From positions 1 to 64,000 of the forward strand of contig CBDCMH010000001.1 in the NCBI GenBank assembly GCA_965218935.1: a stretch of DNA of 64,000 bases, in the 5' to 3' direction. The notes beneath the pieces are model-generated. The model was not told the origin of the DNA. It saw only the letters and a list, made by a program, of their open reading frames with translations, and did not search any database. Positions 17,699-27,048 of the stretch are shown here, piece after piece. This DNA comes from JADFOI01 sp965218935 (GTDB taxonomy: Bacteria; Acidobacteriota; UBA6911; RPQK01; JADFOI01). Position numbers and translations under genes: made by a program. Within the stretch, counting starts at the first letter, position 1; the number at the start of each line of letters is the position of its first letter.

Positions 17699-19198
17699 CG
17701 AATTGCCTCATCAAAAATCTATTCGAAATGGATACGTTGCCTCATTAAAAAATCTATTCGAAATTGCCTGGCCCTGAGCAGGGGAATAGAAGTGTCCTCC
17801 ATGAAGGAATGGAGGGCACCAATGAGGTTAACGATGGCAGAAAAGCGTGTATTGATCAAAAGTTTTGCCCCCCGCTACCGGAAGAAGGGCAAGAAGGTGA
17901 AGGGGGAAGTGTTGACGGAGTTTACCCAAATGACGGGCTACAACCGCTGCTATGGAGCCTATCTGCTTCGCCACCAGGGCAAGCGGATCCGGTTGAGCCC
18001 CAAGCTGGTGGCGGTAGGGGATATCGGCAAGAGAGTACGGCGAGAGCGGGCCCGCAAATACGACCAGAAAGTTCTAAAGGCGCTGACGATGATCTGGGAG
18101 ATACTGGACTATTTGTGTGGCAAACGTCTGGTCGCGATTTTGCCGGAAGTGGTACCCATTTTACAAAGACATGGGGAACTGAAAGTGGATGCCAGCACCC
18201 ATGAGCGGTTGATGCAGATCAGCGCCGCCACCATCGATCGGCTGCTGGAGCCCGAAAGGTGCGAGCACCGTCTCAAAGGACGATCCGGAACCAAGCCGGG
18301 AACGCTGCTCAAACACCAGATTCCGATCAAGCGTTTCGCCGACTGGCAGGAGGATCGCCCCGGTTTTGTGGAAGTGGACCTGGTGGGCCATGAGGGAGGC
18401 CAGGGTCGGGGGGACTACCTCCAAACCCTGGATGTGACGGACGTGTACACGGGCTGGACAGAGGTCCGAGCGGTGCGCAATAAGGCCCAGGTGTGGGTCC
18501 TGGAAGCGATGAAGCTGCTTCAGAAGCGCTCGCCCTTCCCTTGGCTGGGGATGGCTTCGGACAACGGCAGCGAGTTCATCAACAAGCACTTGATTCGTTT
18601 TTGTGAGCAGGAAAAGATCAGCTTCAGCCGAACCCGCCCCTCGCGCAAGAATGACAACCCTTATGTGGAGCAGAAAAACTATTCGGTGGTTCGGCGGGCC
18701 GTGGGTTATGCTCGCTACGAGGGAGAGCGAGAACAGGAGCTGGTGAACGAGTTGTACGATCGGCTGCGACTGCAGATCAACTTTTTCAAGCCGGTCATGA
18801 AGATGGTGGCCAAGCAACGTCGAGGGTCTCGGATCTGGAAAAAGTATGATGTGCCGAAAACTCCCTACCGGAGGATCTGCGAGTCCCCTGAGGTGGCGGA
18901 CAAGATCAAGCGGGAACTGGCCCGAGAGTATGAGAAGCTCAATCCGGCCCAGCTGGCACGGCAGATCGGCTGGCTTCAGAATTGCCTTTTGCTCAAACCG
19001 ACTCCTGAGCAGAAGAAACGATGGGAAGCGGGCTGGATGTGAAAATCTTTCTCTTGCTGCAGGCTGCGGGTGTTGGGCAAGGGGTTGCCACTCCTCTGGT
19101 TGGTGCTTTTTACCACCACTTTTTGCAATCCCTTTCGGATAGATTCTTAGTGAGGCAACGAATACCCTTTGGAATAGATTTTTACGTGAGGCAACGGG
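17699..19198 (+). mobile_element. 1500-bp IS, copy 2, with 5-bp target duplication
   Basis: Flanked by TGGGA on both sides (17694-17698 and 19199-19203), which proves simple insertion. Removing it joins the kinase leader to the integrase fragment on its right. It differs from copies 1 and 3 by very few bases, including one that changes Lys to Glu in the transposase. Confidence 0.9.
17822..19042 (+). CDS. Integrase-core transposase of the 1500-bp IS, copy 2
   Basis: 406 residues, identical to copy 1 except Glu instead of Lys in the segment PERC-E/K-HRLKGRSG. All catalytic motifs are present. An in-frame extension into the flanking DNA upstream is not part of the element and is not needed, as GGAGG precedes this ATG. 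Confidence 0.88.
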   Translation: MRLTMAEKRVLIKSFAPRYRKKGKKVKGEVLTEFTQMTGYNRCYGAYLLRHQGKRIRLSPKLVAVGDIGKRVRRERARKYDQKVLKALTMIWEILDYLCGKRLVAILPEVVPILQRHGELKVDASTHERLMQISAATIDRLLEPERCEHRLKGRSGTKPGTLLKHQIPIKRFADWQEDRPGFVEVDLVGHEGGQGRGDYLQTLDVTDVYTGWTEVRAVRNKAQVWVLEAMKLLQKRSPFPWLGMASDNGSEFINKHLIRFCEQEKISFSRTRPSRKNDNPYVEQKNYSVVRRAVGYARYEGEREQELVNELYDRLRLQINFFKPVMKMVAKQRRGSRIWKKYDVPKTPYRRICESPEVADKIKRELAREYEKLNPAQLARQIGWLQNCLLLKPTPEQKKRWEAGWM

Positions 19199-19210
19199 TG
19201 GGAATCGCTG

Positions 19211-19609
19211 GTGGTGGCATTTTTTAACCTGTCGGAAACTTCCGATGTGAACTTCAAGAATCGGCTCATTACGGTGCAGGAATCAAAAAGCGGCAAGAAG
19301 CGAATGATTCCAGTGGATGATGTCCTTTTTGAAACTCTGAGGACACTTCCTGCAAGGTTTAAGAGAGGCTATGTGTTCCCTTCACCCGTAAAAGATGGAA
19401 AACCCCGCTTTGGCGTACAAAGGCAGTTTGGTAATGCTGTGAAAAGGGCTGAGATTGAAGATATCCGCTTCCATGACCTAAGACATACCCTTGCATCCCA
19501 CCTGGCTCCTGACCATCGTCTGAGAGCCGTTAAAACTCTCGATTCGGCCTACCAAACTGACACAAAAACTGACACAGCCGAAATTTCAGGGACTGGCGAA
19601 TCTCCGTAA
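19211..19609 (+). pseudogene. Tyrosine recombinase fragment with internal deletion
   Basis: It retains beta-strand motifs of a phage-type integrase catalytic domain (FKNRLITVQESKSGKKRMIPV) and HDLRHTLASH. The text then jumps from ASHL straight to APDHRLRAVKTLD, the usual sequence just after the catalytic Tyr (YAHLAPDH in relatives). The stretch with the second His and the catalytic Tyr is missing, and so is the N-terminal half. The deletion could have arisen between similar SHLA and AHLA coding repeats. It cannot be functional. It stops 22 bp before tRNA-Ala. Confidence 0.7.
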
Positions 19610-19631
19610 CTGATTGTAGAATGAACCTAGT

Positions 19632-19707
19632 GGGGCTGTAGCTCAGTTGGAAGAGTACCTGAATGGCATTCAGGGGGTCACGGGTTCGAGTCCCGTCAGC
19701 TCCACCA
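19632..19707 (+). tRNA. tRNA-Ala (anticodon GGC)
   Basis: A 76-nt cloverleaf: acceptor GGGGCTG/CAGCTCC with one G-U pair, D-stem GCTC, anticodon stem CCTGA/TCAGG with loop ATGGCAT (anticodon GGC), T-arm ACGGG-TTCGAGT-CCCGT, and encoded CCA. Its 3' end abuts the integrase of the conjugative element, so it is the likely attachment site. Confidence 0.95.
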
Positions 19708-19721
19708 ATATTTTCAATAGT

Positions 19722-20816
19722 TTACCCCAATCCTCGCTCGCCCGTGGGGTGGCTTGTGTGTGGATTCGTGTGAGAATCCTGGCCGGCTTGCTCAAAAGCG
19801 GCCATCGCTTCACGCTCGGATTCACCGATACTCTGCAGGTAGGTTTCCGTGGTTTTCCGGTTCAGGTGACCGAGGATCCGCTGAATGCTTCCAATGGGCA
19901 CACCGATGCTATCCATGACGGAAGCACCGGAGTGGCGCAAAGCGTGGTAGGTGAAATAGGGAACACCCGCTCTCTTGCACAGTCCCTGCAGCAGCCTCTT
20001 TCGTCTTCCGTAGGGACCTTGACAAGTCTCCCCGGTCCTTCGCCTTCGATAGGTGTGCCAGAACACCCAGGGCATTCGCTGGTCTCGTTGCGGATGTCTT
20101 CGTGAGAGGATCCGGTAAAGCCGCTCAGTCATGGGCACCTTTCGCGGTGTGAGGTCTCCGCCTTTTCTCTTCCGCGTGTAAAGGATCACGGAGCGGTCCT
20201 CCAGATTCACGTCCTCCCAGGTCATTTGATTCACCTCGCCAACCCGAGCCATGGTTTCGCGAATGACCCACAGATAATCTTGGGTGGCCGGATCTGCAGC
20301 CGCGATCACCGTGAAGATGTCCTCCAAAGGTGGAATGTACTTGAGTCTTTTCTCGACCGGCAGGGGTTGCATGTCCTCAGTAGGATTGACGTGGACCCAT
20401 CTGTGTTTCCTTCCGAAGTTGAATAGGGAACGCAGACTGACCAACTCCCGGTTGGCGGTACAGGCCGAAACGTCACGTCTCCTCAACACGAATGCTTGTA
20501 CCCTCTCTCGGGTGACCTCACTACATTTCAAGTGGCCCCACAGTTTCGTCCAGACTCTGCATCGGTAACGGTAGTCCCGATAATGGGCCTTCGAGTGATA
20601 GGCCTTGAGGTGATCAAGCCTCCGATTCACCAGGTCCAAGAAGTCCATGTCGGTTGGAGTCTGGGTCTCTGTCTTGGGTTCTAATACCTCCTTTCTTTGG
20701 TCTGCTTCGGCCCGCTTGGCCGCGGTTTTGGTTTTGTACCAGGCGTGGGTGTAGCGGACTCCGTTTAAGGTGAAGTCGTAGCGCCATCCCTTGCCCTTTA
20801 TCGAATAAACGCTCAT
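19722..20816 (-). CDS. Tyrosine site-specific integrase of the ICE
   Basis: 364 residues. An N-terminal Arm-type DNA-binding part (YSIKGKGWRYDFTLNGVRYTHAW) and a SAM-like core-binding domain (about 60-150) precede the catalytic domain. The full active site is visible: R191 (ETMARVGEV), a Lys in the RKRKGGD hairpin, H291-AL-R294, H317 (ILGHLN) and Y326 (TTETYL). It should catalyse integration into and excision from the tRNA-Ala 3' end, 15 bp away. It overlaps the upstream excisionase-like gene by about 200 bp in another frame. Confidence 0.92.
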   Translation of the reverse strand: MSVYSIKGKGWRYDFTLNGVRYTHAWYKTKTAAKRAEADQRKEVLEPKTETQTPTDMDFLDLVNRRLDHLKAYHSKAHYRDYRYRCRVWTKLWGHLKCSEVTRERVQAFVLRRRDVSACTANRELVSLRSLFNFGRKHRWVHVNPTEDMQPLPVEKRLKYIPPLEDIFTVIAAADPATQDYLWVIRETMARVGEVNQMTWEDVNLEDRSVILYTRKRKGGDLTPRKVPMTERLYRILSRRHPQRDQRMPWVFWHTYRRRRTGETCQGPYGRRKRLLQGLCKRAGVPYFTYHALRHSGASVMDSIGVPIGSIQRILGHLNRKTTETYLQSIGESEREAMAAFEQAGQDSHTNPHTSHPTGERGLG

Positions 20817-20997
20817 AGAGGTCCTCCTTTCGTGGGAAAAACAGAGAACCCCCGAGCTTCACGCCGCCTAGTTCCTGCCAGTGCTTATAAACCCAACTGG
20901 GGCTTTTGCGCAGAAACCGGGCGGCCTCCTCAGGGGTCATTATGTCCGAGTGGACCTCAGTGTCAATCATTTCGGTGGTTTTGTTCTCCCCAGCCAT
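20614..20997 (-). CDS. Excisionase-like helix-turn-helix protein
   Basis: 127 residues from the ATG ending at 20997. A MerR/excisionase-type winged helix is clear: MTPEEAARFLRKSPSWVYKHWQELGGVKLGGSLFFPRKEDLYERLF. Such proteins bend the attachment site and steer the integrase toward excision. The Arg-rich C-terminal 65 residues are read in an alternative frame over the first third of the integrase gene. That overlap is unusually long and argues for tight co-expression. An upstream start at 21048 is possible. Confidence 0.7.
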   Translation of the reverse strand: MAGENKTTEMIDTEVHSDIMTPEEAARFLRKSPSWVYKHWQELGGVKLGGSLFFPRKEDLYERLFDKGQGMALRLHLKRSPLHPRLVQNQNRGQAGRSRPKKGGIRTQDRDPDSNRHGLLGPGESEA

Positions 20998-21117
20998 AGG
21001 GTCGTGACTCTCCTGTCTCAGTGAGGCGAGTTCCGCTCTCGCGTTCAATCAGTGGAGAGATGCCCTCCGGCGACGCAAAAGTGGTGACCTTGCAAAGAGT
21101 CCATTTTGCTCCCGCCG

Positions 21118-21433
21118 TCAGTCCCACTCGCCTTCCGCGTCCCGATGCAGGGCTCCGGCCAGCTCACGGTCGCCCTCCCCGCGCCGGATCGAGCGCTCCG
21201 GGAGATTCACCTTCCGCCCCAGATCGGCGAGTCCGACGGCTCGCGCCGCCCCATAGAGGAACGCCGCACCGGTCACGAGAGCCAGCCCCAGGTGACCGGC
21301 GATGGATACGCCGTAGTCGGACAGGATTACTTGCCCAGTGGGGCGCGAGATACTCCAGGTGAGAGCCAACGAGCAGGACCGCCCACCCCCCGATGGTGGT
21401 GCTCAAGCCCGCGCTGACTTTCCAGGGTTGCAT
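21118..21433 (-). pseudogene. Small ICE membrane protein, frameshifted
   Basis: From the ATG ending at 21433 the frame gives MQPWKVSAGLSTTIGGWAVLLVGSHLEYLAPHW. The hydrophobic continuation VILSDYGVSIAGHLGLALVTGAAFLYGAARAVGLADLGRKV lies in another frame, so there is a single-base shift near 21333. Together they give a protein of about 105 residues with two membrane segments. The function is unknown. It follows the next upstream gene by 10 bp on the same strand. Confidence 0.55.
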
Positions 21434-21443
21434 CTTCTCTTCC

Positions 21444-22341
21444 CTACAGCTCGAAGAAGGCCAGGTCCCTCTGGGCGGGACCCCGAGTGCCATCATTGCC
21501 CTCGCCACAGCCGCCGAGCGCTCGGAGCACACGTGTCTTGGCCGCGCCCGTGGCGTGCAGGGCAAAGCCGGTGTTTGATTTAGCGAGGATGGATTTGTCG
21601 CGGTAGTGTGCTAAGGCGACCTCGATATCCGCTCGTCCGATCCGCCCGGCCGCATCCGTCTACTCCAGTTGCGCATCCGGGTAGAGTACCCGACCCTCCT
21701 CATCGACGGGCAGGTCCAGCTCCTGGGCGGCCCTTCGCCGTTCCACATCGGCAGCCTCCCGACCTTCCCGGACCCGCGCCCTCTCGCTCCGTTGAGCGAC
21801 GGCGCTCTTGAGCTCCGCGTCGATGCGAATGCGCCGGAGGGTGACTCCCTCCTCAAGCAAGCGCCGACGCTCCCAGTTGCAGGCCCGGTACACCTCCGTG
21901 TCGTGGCTCAACTCGGAGCGCTTGATCGACCCGGACCAGGTCCGTTGTTGGGGGTCCAGACCCCGCTCAATGGCCGTCCGCCGGGCTTTTCTCGCACCCC
22001 TCGTCCGGTGAGGGTCAGCACCTGGAATGACCCACCCTTTGGTCCCTCGGCCGTGTGCTCGCGCATCAGTCCCTGGCGAATCCACCGATTCACGGCCCGG
22101 CGGGCCGTGTAGGGTGGCCGCCGAAGTAGGCCTCGGCCAGGTCGCGAAACGAGACGCTACGGTAGATCCCCACCTCCGCCAGGGCACGCTCGGAGCGTTC
22201 GCGAAAGGACAACCGTTCGCGGTCCTCTCGTGGGTCGTACTCCCGACGGTGGCCTTCTCGCATACGGCCGGGAGCACGGATCTCCAGCGAGAGGTTCGCC
22301 CGCGAGGGGTCTCGATCCAGTTCTGGCGAGCGGTCGAACAT
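21444..22341 (-). pseudogene. ICE-borne winged-helix-like protein, broken three times
   Basis: Pieces in three frames assemble into one protein of about 300 residues starting MFDRSPELDR (GGAG six bases upstream). The first part (RSERALAEVGIYRSVSFRDLAEAYFGGHP ... YTARRAVNRWIRQGLMREH) looks like a winged helix. A charged middle and the end (GRIGRADIEVALAHYRDKSILAKSNTGFALH) follow. Frame changes occur near 22107 and 21987, and an amber codon at 21658-21660 replaces the residue after DAQLE. I do not recognise a function with certainty; similar proteins accompany conjugative elements. Confidence 0.6.
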
Positions 22342-22381
22342 TTTCATCTCCTCGCCTTCATCGCCTTTTTGTCGTTTTCCA

Positions 22382-23464
22382 TCAGCGGCTCGGGCCAAAG
22401 CCACGGTCCGGAAGGGGGAGGGTTCGCTCGCGCTGCGGCTCGGCAGTAACGGACCGGGAGCGGCCAGGTTGCCTCTCCGCAACGGGTGGGGTCCAGGACG
22501 CGGCGCTCTTTGTCGGCGTCAACTCTCTCTCGGCCGCCCGTTCCCGGGTTCGAACCAGGATAAAGTCGGAGATCTTCTGGGCGTCGGCGGCCGCCCGGCG
22601 GATCTCTCGAGGGTCCTCTTGCAAGACCGCCACCCAGTTTTCGACATAGGCCGCCCCCCGGCTCGGGTCGTGACCGATCTCGACCCAGTCGCCCGTCATC
22701 ATGGCGCTGATCTCCGCCCGCAGTTCCTCCTTGGCGTAGGCTTGTGAGCCAAAGCTCGCCTCCAGACCCAGCAGTAACGACTCGCGGTTCATCCGCTCCG
22801 GGTGACCCGTGCTGTGGCCCAGTTCGTGCAGTGCCGTCTGGTAGTAGTGGCTAGCCGACGGGAACTGCCCCCGCTCCGGAAAGACGATCTCATCGTTGCC
22901 CAGGTGGTAATAGGCCCGATCCCTACCCACGTGACGGATTTTGATCTGGCTTTCATCCAGGACCTTCTCGGCCTCCTGGTGGGCCTTCCAGATCGGTTCC
23001 ACGGCGGGGGACGGCCGGGACGGAAACCCGCCGGCCTGCTCGGCGTTCAAGACGGCGTAGCGCTTGATCCAGGGCGTAGATAGGCGTTCATACCGGTAGA
23101 CCCGCCGTCCCTGTTCGTCGGTGACCGGACGGCCCTGTGGATCCTTGACGGCAATGCTCCGGTGGTCCTGAAAGGAGAGGATTCGCGTGCCGCGCTCTCC
23201 CTTGCGGATCCGGCCTCCCTGGGCCTGGATCTGCCGGTGGGTTCCCCAGCGGGTATCGGAGTAGCCGCGGTCTTGGGCCACTACGGCCAGATGCAGGCTG
23301 TTGCCGCCGGAGTAGGGCCGATCCGTGTCAAGATTGCAGGGTAAAATGCGCTCGCCCGGCTTCCAGGGCTTTTGCCAGGGCGCGGCGCCCCGCTTGATCT
23401 GCTCGATGAGCCGATCGGCAAAGCGGCGATGGTGTTCCTCTGCCGTCATCGCCTTACCCGTCAT
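22382..23464 (-). CDS. ArdC-type antirestriction/zincin protein
   Basis: 360 residues. The N-terminal half (about 10-140) matches the ArdC ssDNA-binding domain (RFADRLIEQIKRGAAPWQKPWKPGE ... PYSGGNSLHLA). The C-terminal half is a zincin-type metallopeptidase with H213-ELG-H217 and a downstream Glu (KEELRAEISAMM). ArdC proteins protect incoming single-stranded conjugative DNA. It lies in the early-transfer part of the element, overlapping the small gene upstream by 11 bp. The C-terminal 40 residues are Arg/Pro-rich and probably unstructured. Confidence 0.85.
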   Translation of the reverse strand: MTGKAMTAEEHHRRFADRLIEQIKRGAAPWQKPWKPGERILPCNLDTDRPYSGGNSLHLAVVAQDRGYSDTRWGTHRQIQAQGGRIRKGERGTRILSFQDHRSIAVKDPQGRPVTDEQGRRVYRYERLSTPWIKRYAVLNAEQAGGFPSRPSPAVEPIWKAHQEAEKVLDESQIKIRHVGRDRAYYHLGNDEIVFPERGQFPSASHYYQTALHELGHSTGHPERMNRESLLLGLEASFGSQAYAKEELRAEISAMMTGDWVEIGHDPSRGAAYVENWVAVLQEDPREIRRAAADAQKISDFILVRTRERAAERELTPTKSAASWTPPVAERQPGRSRSVTAEPQRERTLPLPDRGFGPSR

Positions 23465-23645
23465 CGGTGTGGACCTCCCGACCGTCTTCTCGGAGTTCTT
23501 CCTCGCTGCCCACGTCCTCGGAAAAGATGCCGTATTCCTGTGCGATCCATGCCGGGACTTCCAGCGTCTCGTTCCCGTCCCGGGCGAGTTTCCGGTCGAA
23601 GTCTTCGAGGGTCTTCACCCGTATGATTTTTTCTTCATCCATCAT
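23454..23645 (-). CDS. Small acidic ICE protein
   Basis: 63 residues from the ATG ending at 23645 (MMDEEKIIRVKTLEDFDRKL), preceded by a strong GGAGGGAACACG site. It is acidic, with WIAQEYGIFSEDVGSEEELRED. The family is not recognised. It lies between trbB and ardC and overlaps ardC, so it is probably co-translated. An antirestriction or regulatory role is conceivable but unsupported. Confidence 0.5.
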   Translation of the reverse strand: MMDEEKIIRVKTLEDFDRKLARDGNETLEVPAWIAQEYGIFSEDVGSEEELREDGREVHTDDG

Positions 23646-23674
23646 CGTGTTCCCTCCAGATCGATTCATGACTG

Positions 23675-24667
23675 TTACACTGGCTCGACCGGCCCGACGG
23701 CCCGATCCCGAGAGCCGACCGATCCGATCGGCTTGACGCCCCAGTGGTTCTCACCCGCTTCGTAGCCTTCCACGAACAAGGCTTCTTCGACGAATCGCTT
23801 CCCCTCGCGCCGGGTCATGTGAATGACCATGGCGATGCCATCGACCACGCTACGGCAGGTGACCTCCCAGGGAAGTGCTCCGCCGGCCTGCATGGCGCAG
23901 CTGGCCAGGCGCGAGAGGGCCGACTCGGCCGTATTGGAATGAACGGTGGTGAGCGATCCGCCGTGACCGGTGCTGAGTGCTTGCAGCAGATCCGCCGCCT
24001 CTCCGCCGCAGACCTCGCCCACCACGATGTGATCCGGCCGGTGACGCAGCGCGTGGCGCACGAGATCCCGGATCGTCACCGCCCCTTCCTGCAACCCGCG
24101 AGCCTCGAAGCGAACGCAATTCGAGCGCTCAATCCGAAGCTCCAACGTGTCCTCGATGGCGACAATGCGCTCGTCCTCGGGTAGCAGTTCAATGAGCGCG
24201 TTGAGCAACGTGGTCTTGCCCGAGCCGGTGCCTCCGGAAACCAGGATGTTGCGGCGCGTGTGCAACACCCGCTCGGCTTCCGTCCGCACGTCTTCGGGGA
24301 GCGCCCCTTGCGCCACCAGATCCTCCGCCGAGAACGATCGCTTGCCAAACCGCCGCACCGTAATAGCCACATGAGGACTTGCGGGCGGGACACAGATTGC
24401 GACCCGCGAGCCGTCCTCGAGGCGCGCATCCACAATCGGGGAACTTGCCGGGTCCAGCCCGAGGGGCCGGGCGATATGGATCGCCGCCCTCTCCAGCGCC
24501 GCTCCGTCGAGCCGGGGCGCATCGTGAGCTGTCAAACGGCCCGCCCGCTCCACCCAGACGTTGAATGGCCCGTTAATCATGATCTCGGACACTTCGGGAT
24601 CTTCCAGGGCACTCTCTAAGCCCGGCAGAAACGGTTTCAGGTGTTCGAGACCACTGGCTACGCTCAT
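23675..24667 (-). CDS. trbB: TrbB/VirB11-family secretion ATPase
   Basis: 330 residues. Walker A G145-GTGSGKTT, an acidic Asp box (IVAIEDTLEL), Walker B-like HIVVGEVCGGEAADLLQALSTGH and a His-box region (GSLTTVHSNTAESALSRL) are typical of VirB11/TrbB hexameric ATPases that power type IV secretion pili. It starts within the stop of the VirD4-like gene (ATGA overlap). In complete Trb systems trbB heads the mating-pore operon, but here trbC, trbD, trbE and trbJ are absent. Confidence 0.88.
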   Translation of the reverse strand: MSVASGLEHLKPFLPGLESALEDPEVSEIMINGPFNVWVERAGRLTAHDAPRLDGAALERAAIHIARPLGLDPASSPIVDARLEDGSRVAICVPPASPHVAITVRRFGKRSFSAEDLVAQGALPEDVRTEAERVLHTRRNILVSGGTGSGKTTLLNALIELLPEDERIVAIEDTLELRIERSNCVRFEARGLQEGAVTIRDLVRHALRHRPDHIVVGEVCGGEAADLLQALSTGHGGSLTTVHSNTAESALSRLASCAMQAGGALPWEVTCRSVVDGIAMVIHMTRREGKRFVEEALFVEGYEAGENHWGVKPIGSVGSRDRAVGPVEPV

Positions 24668-26979
24668 AGCTGTCCCGCCTCTCTCGCCCTCCAGTAAGAA
24701 CGCTCTCGGGGCAGATAGTGGGGCTTGAGGTAGACCCTCACGGCCTCAAGCGACTGAGCGCCGTCGTAGGGCAGGCAAATGGCCTGACAGTTCGAGAGCA
24801 AGGCGAAGTCTCGCGGGTGAAAGATGGCTTCCCGCTGCTCCCGGAACGACTTGGTTGCGCCGATGTTCCCGCCGCCTCCCCCGGCCCGGCCCGAGAGCGG
24901 GGAGACCTCGGCCCGTTTCGAGGTTTCGCTGAGGGTGTACGATCCCTTGATCTTCGCCACCTGCCCGCACAACTCCGATGCGATCCGGGCGGAGGCGTCA
25001 TCGCTCAGCGATAGGAAGATTCGTGTGCGGAGCGTCTGCAACAGCGCCCGCCACGCCTCCGAGCTCCCCAGGACGGATCTAAGCGAGGAAATAGACTGCG
25101 TGGCGACAATCGGAATGACGCGGCATTGCCGGGTGAGCGCAAAGGATTTCTCATCTCCCGAGGGATCGTCCTCGCCCACCGAAGCAAACGCCTGATACTC
25201 GTCGCAAATAAAGACAGCAGGCCGGTGGTAGACCCCTGGCGAGCGTTTCATTTCAGCGGGACGCCGGAGGAGCGATTGAAGCCAGGCGTTCTTGAGCATG
25301 ACGCCGATGGCGCGAGAGAGCGCCGGATTTGCCCCGGCTGGCATGTTTAGGGCCAGCACCCGGCCCGCCTCGATCAGTTCATCGAGCGGGGGCAAGTAAC
25401 GCTGGATTGCGGTGCTGTCTGCCGCGTTGTCCGGCCCCGCATCGGCCTTTGCATCGGGTGTCGCCCCGGCCTTGCCGTTCGTTTTCGTGTCCGGGGCCGG
25501 AGGCTTCTTGTCCTCGCCCTGGGGTTCCCAACCGGGCGGCTGGGGCTCAAGCCGCCCGGGCGGGCACGGCGGACAGAACACCCTGGCCACTTCGGGCAGA
25601 TCGAACATGGACAAGAACACCGAAACCCCCTCGACAATGCTTGATTTGATTTTGTTGTCCAGCTTTTGCCAGTCGTGCGCGTACCAGCGGTGCACCGCTT
25701 CTACCCGGTGCCGCACGTCCTCACCGGGTCCAGGTTCCCACTCCTCCCGGTAAGCCAGCTTGAGTTCAATGAGCTTATCCCGGAGCGGGACGCCATAACC
25801 GGCTTGCATTTCGTTTTCGGCCGGGTTCCTCGTCCAGGCCCATTCACCCAGCGGGCCCGCGTTTTTTGAGAACACCTTGATCGGAAGGCCGATCATCCCG
25901 GTGTTCTTCTCTTCACTGAACGCTTCTGCTTGTTTGATCTTCTCCGCTAAAAAGTCCGGGGAGATGGCGCAGTGGTAGACCTGTTGCAACGTCACCCAGT
26001 TTTCGGGGAACGCCCGGTAAAGCTCGATGATCCAGCGCACCAGGTTGGTATAGGCCTGTTGCCAGAACGGTTCCTTGCCCTTGCCGAAGAGTTGGTTCAG
26101 CAAGCTCGCCACGGTATAGGCCAGTGAATACGAATCGAGCCAGTCCGCCGAAAGCGGATTCCAGCGCCAGCCTCCGTCCAGCCCGAGCTCGATGTAATCT
26201 TCCTCCCGGCCCGCGTCGGCCAGGATGCGGCGAATGTCATGGCAGAAGTCTCCCTTGACCTCGAGCACCAAAGCCGCCGCCCGCTTCTGTGGATTCCCGG
26301 CTTGCCAGCCGAGGAGCTGTTTGGCGAAAGGGTGCATACAAGCCGAAGTCTTGCCCGATCCCACCGCCCCGAAGATGGCCACGCCGGTATACAGGCCGCG
26401 TTCTGGAATGGTCAGCCAGGAGGGGTTATAGATCTCTTTCGCCTCGACCGGATGATGGACCTCGCCCACCACGATTCCGGGCCCGTCGTGCTCGGGATCA
26501 AGCGGCCACTCCGGGAGCTTGCCAAGCGTCATCAGATCCCGTCCCCGCGACTCGAACCAGACCTTCCACACCGACACGGCAATCGACCCCGCCAGCGCTG
26601 CCGCCACGCCGGGAGCGAGGTAGTACCAGAGCATCACCGCTTCATAGAATCGAGGGGTGTAATACTCCACGAGATCGAGCAAGGGATCGGATTCGAGCAC
26701 AGGGAAGGGACGGTAAAGGAAGGTCCATACAGACGCCCCGGCCCCGGCCAAAAACAGGATCATCGAAGCCGGAAGCCCGGCGAAAAATCGAATCGCCCGC
26801 AAGCCGATCCATCCCAAGAGCGCCGCCATCTTGAAGGCTTGCCAGAATGCCCACGTCACCACCAGAATCACCGGCCATCCCAGGAGCCCTATCACCCGGA
26901 TGGGGTTTTGCCAGTTCATCGGTCCGGCTGGCCGCCGCCACAGTGCCCTCAAAAAAGAGATGAGCTTTTGCCGCTCCAT
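24664..26979 (-). CDS. VirD4/TraG-type coupling protein (T4CP)
   Basis: 771 residues. Several N-terminal membrane segments (about 27-140), then a nucleotide-binding domain with Walker A G204-AVGSGKT and Walker B VFICDEYQAF near residue 605. This is followed by FALTRQCRVIPIVATQSISSLRS, typical of TraG/TraD/VirD4 ATPases that bring the relaxosome to the mating channel. An acidic Pro/Lys-rich linker (about 480-525) interrupts the ATPase domain. It forms an operon with trbB. The frame is intact. Confidence 0.88.
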   Translation of the reverse strand: MERQKLISFLRALWRRPAGPMNWQNPIRVIGLLGWPVILVVTWAFWQAFKMAALLGWIGLRAIRFFAGLPASMILFLAGAGASVWTFLYRPFPVLESDPLLDLVEYYTPRFYEAVMLWYYLAPGVAAALAGSIAVSVWKVWFESRGRDLMTLGKLPEWPLDPEHDGPGIVVGEVHHPVEAKEIYNPSWLTIPERGLYTGVAIFGAVGSGKTSACMHPFAKQLLGWQAGNPQKRAAALVLEVKGDFCHDIRRILADAGREEDYIELGLDGGWRWNPLSADWLDSYSLAYTVASLLNQLFGKGKEPFWQQAYTNLVRWIIELYRAFPENWVTLQQVYHCAISPDFLAEKIKQAEAFSEEKNTGMIGLPIKVFSKNAGPLGEWAWTRNPAENEMQAGYGVPLRDKLIELKLAYREEWEPGPGEDVRHRVEAVHRWYAHDWQKLDNKIKSSIVEGVSVFLSMFDLPEVARVFCPPCPPGRLEPQPPGWEPQGEDKKPPAPDTKTNGKAGATPDAKADAGPDNAADSTAIQRYLPPLDELIEAGRVLALNMPAGANPALSRAIGVMLKNAWLQSLLRRPAEMKRSPGVYHRPAVFICDEYQAFASVGEDDPSGDEKSFALTRQCRVIPIVATQSISSLRSVLGSSEAWRALLQTLRTRIFLSLSDDASARIASELCGQVAKIKGSYTLSETSKRAEVSPLSGRAGGGGGNIGATKSFREQREAIFHPRDFALLSNCQAICLPYDGAQSLEAVRVYLKPHYLPRERSYWRAREAGQL

Positions 26980-27048
26980 CGAGTCTTTCTCCGGCGCGTC
27001 AGCGCCACGCCTGCGTCCGGTTCCGAACCTTCCCGCAGGGATAAATGG

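Noticed and set aside
10239..19618. Similarity between GCGAATCTGTGTCACTGATTG after pilX and GCGAATCTCCGTAACTGATTG after the integrase relic
   Set aside because: It is a short imperfect match without a matching partner structure; suggestive of a shared att-like end but not enough to annotate.
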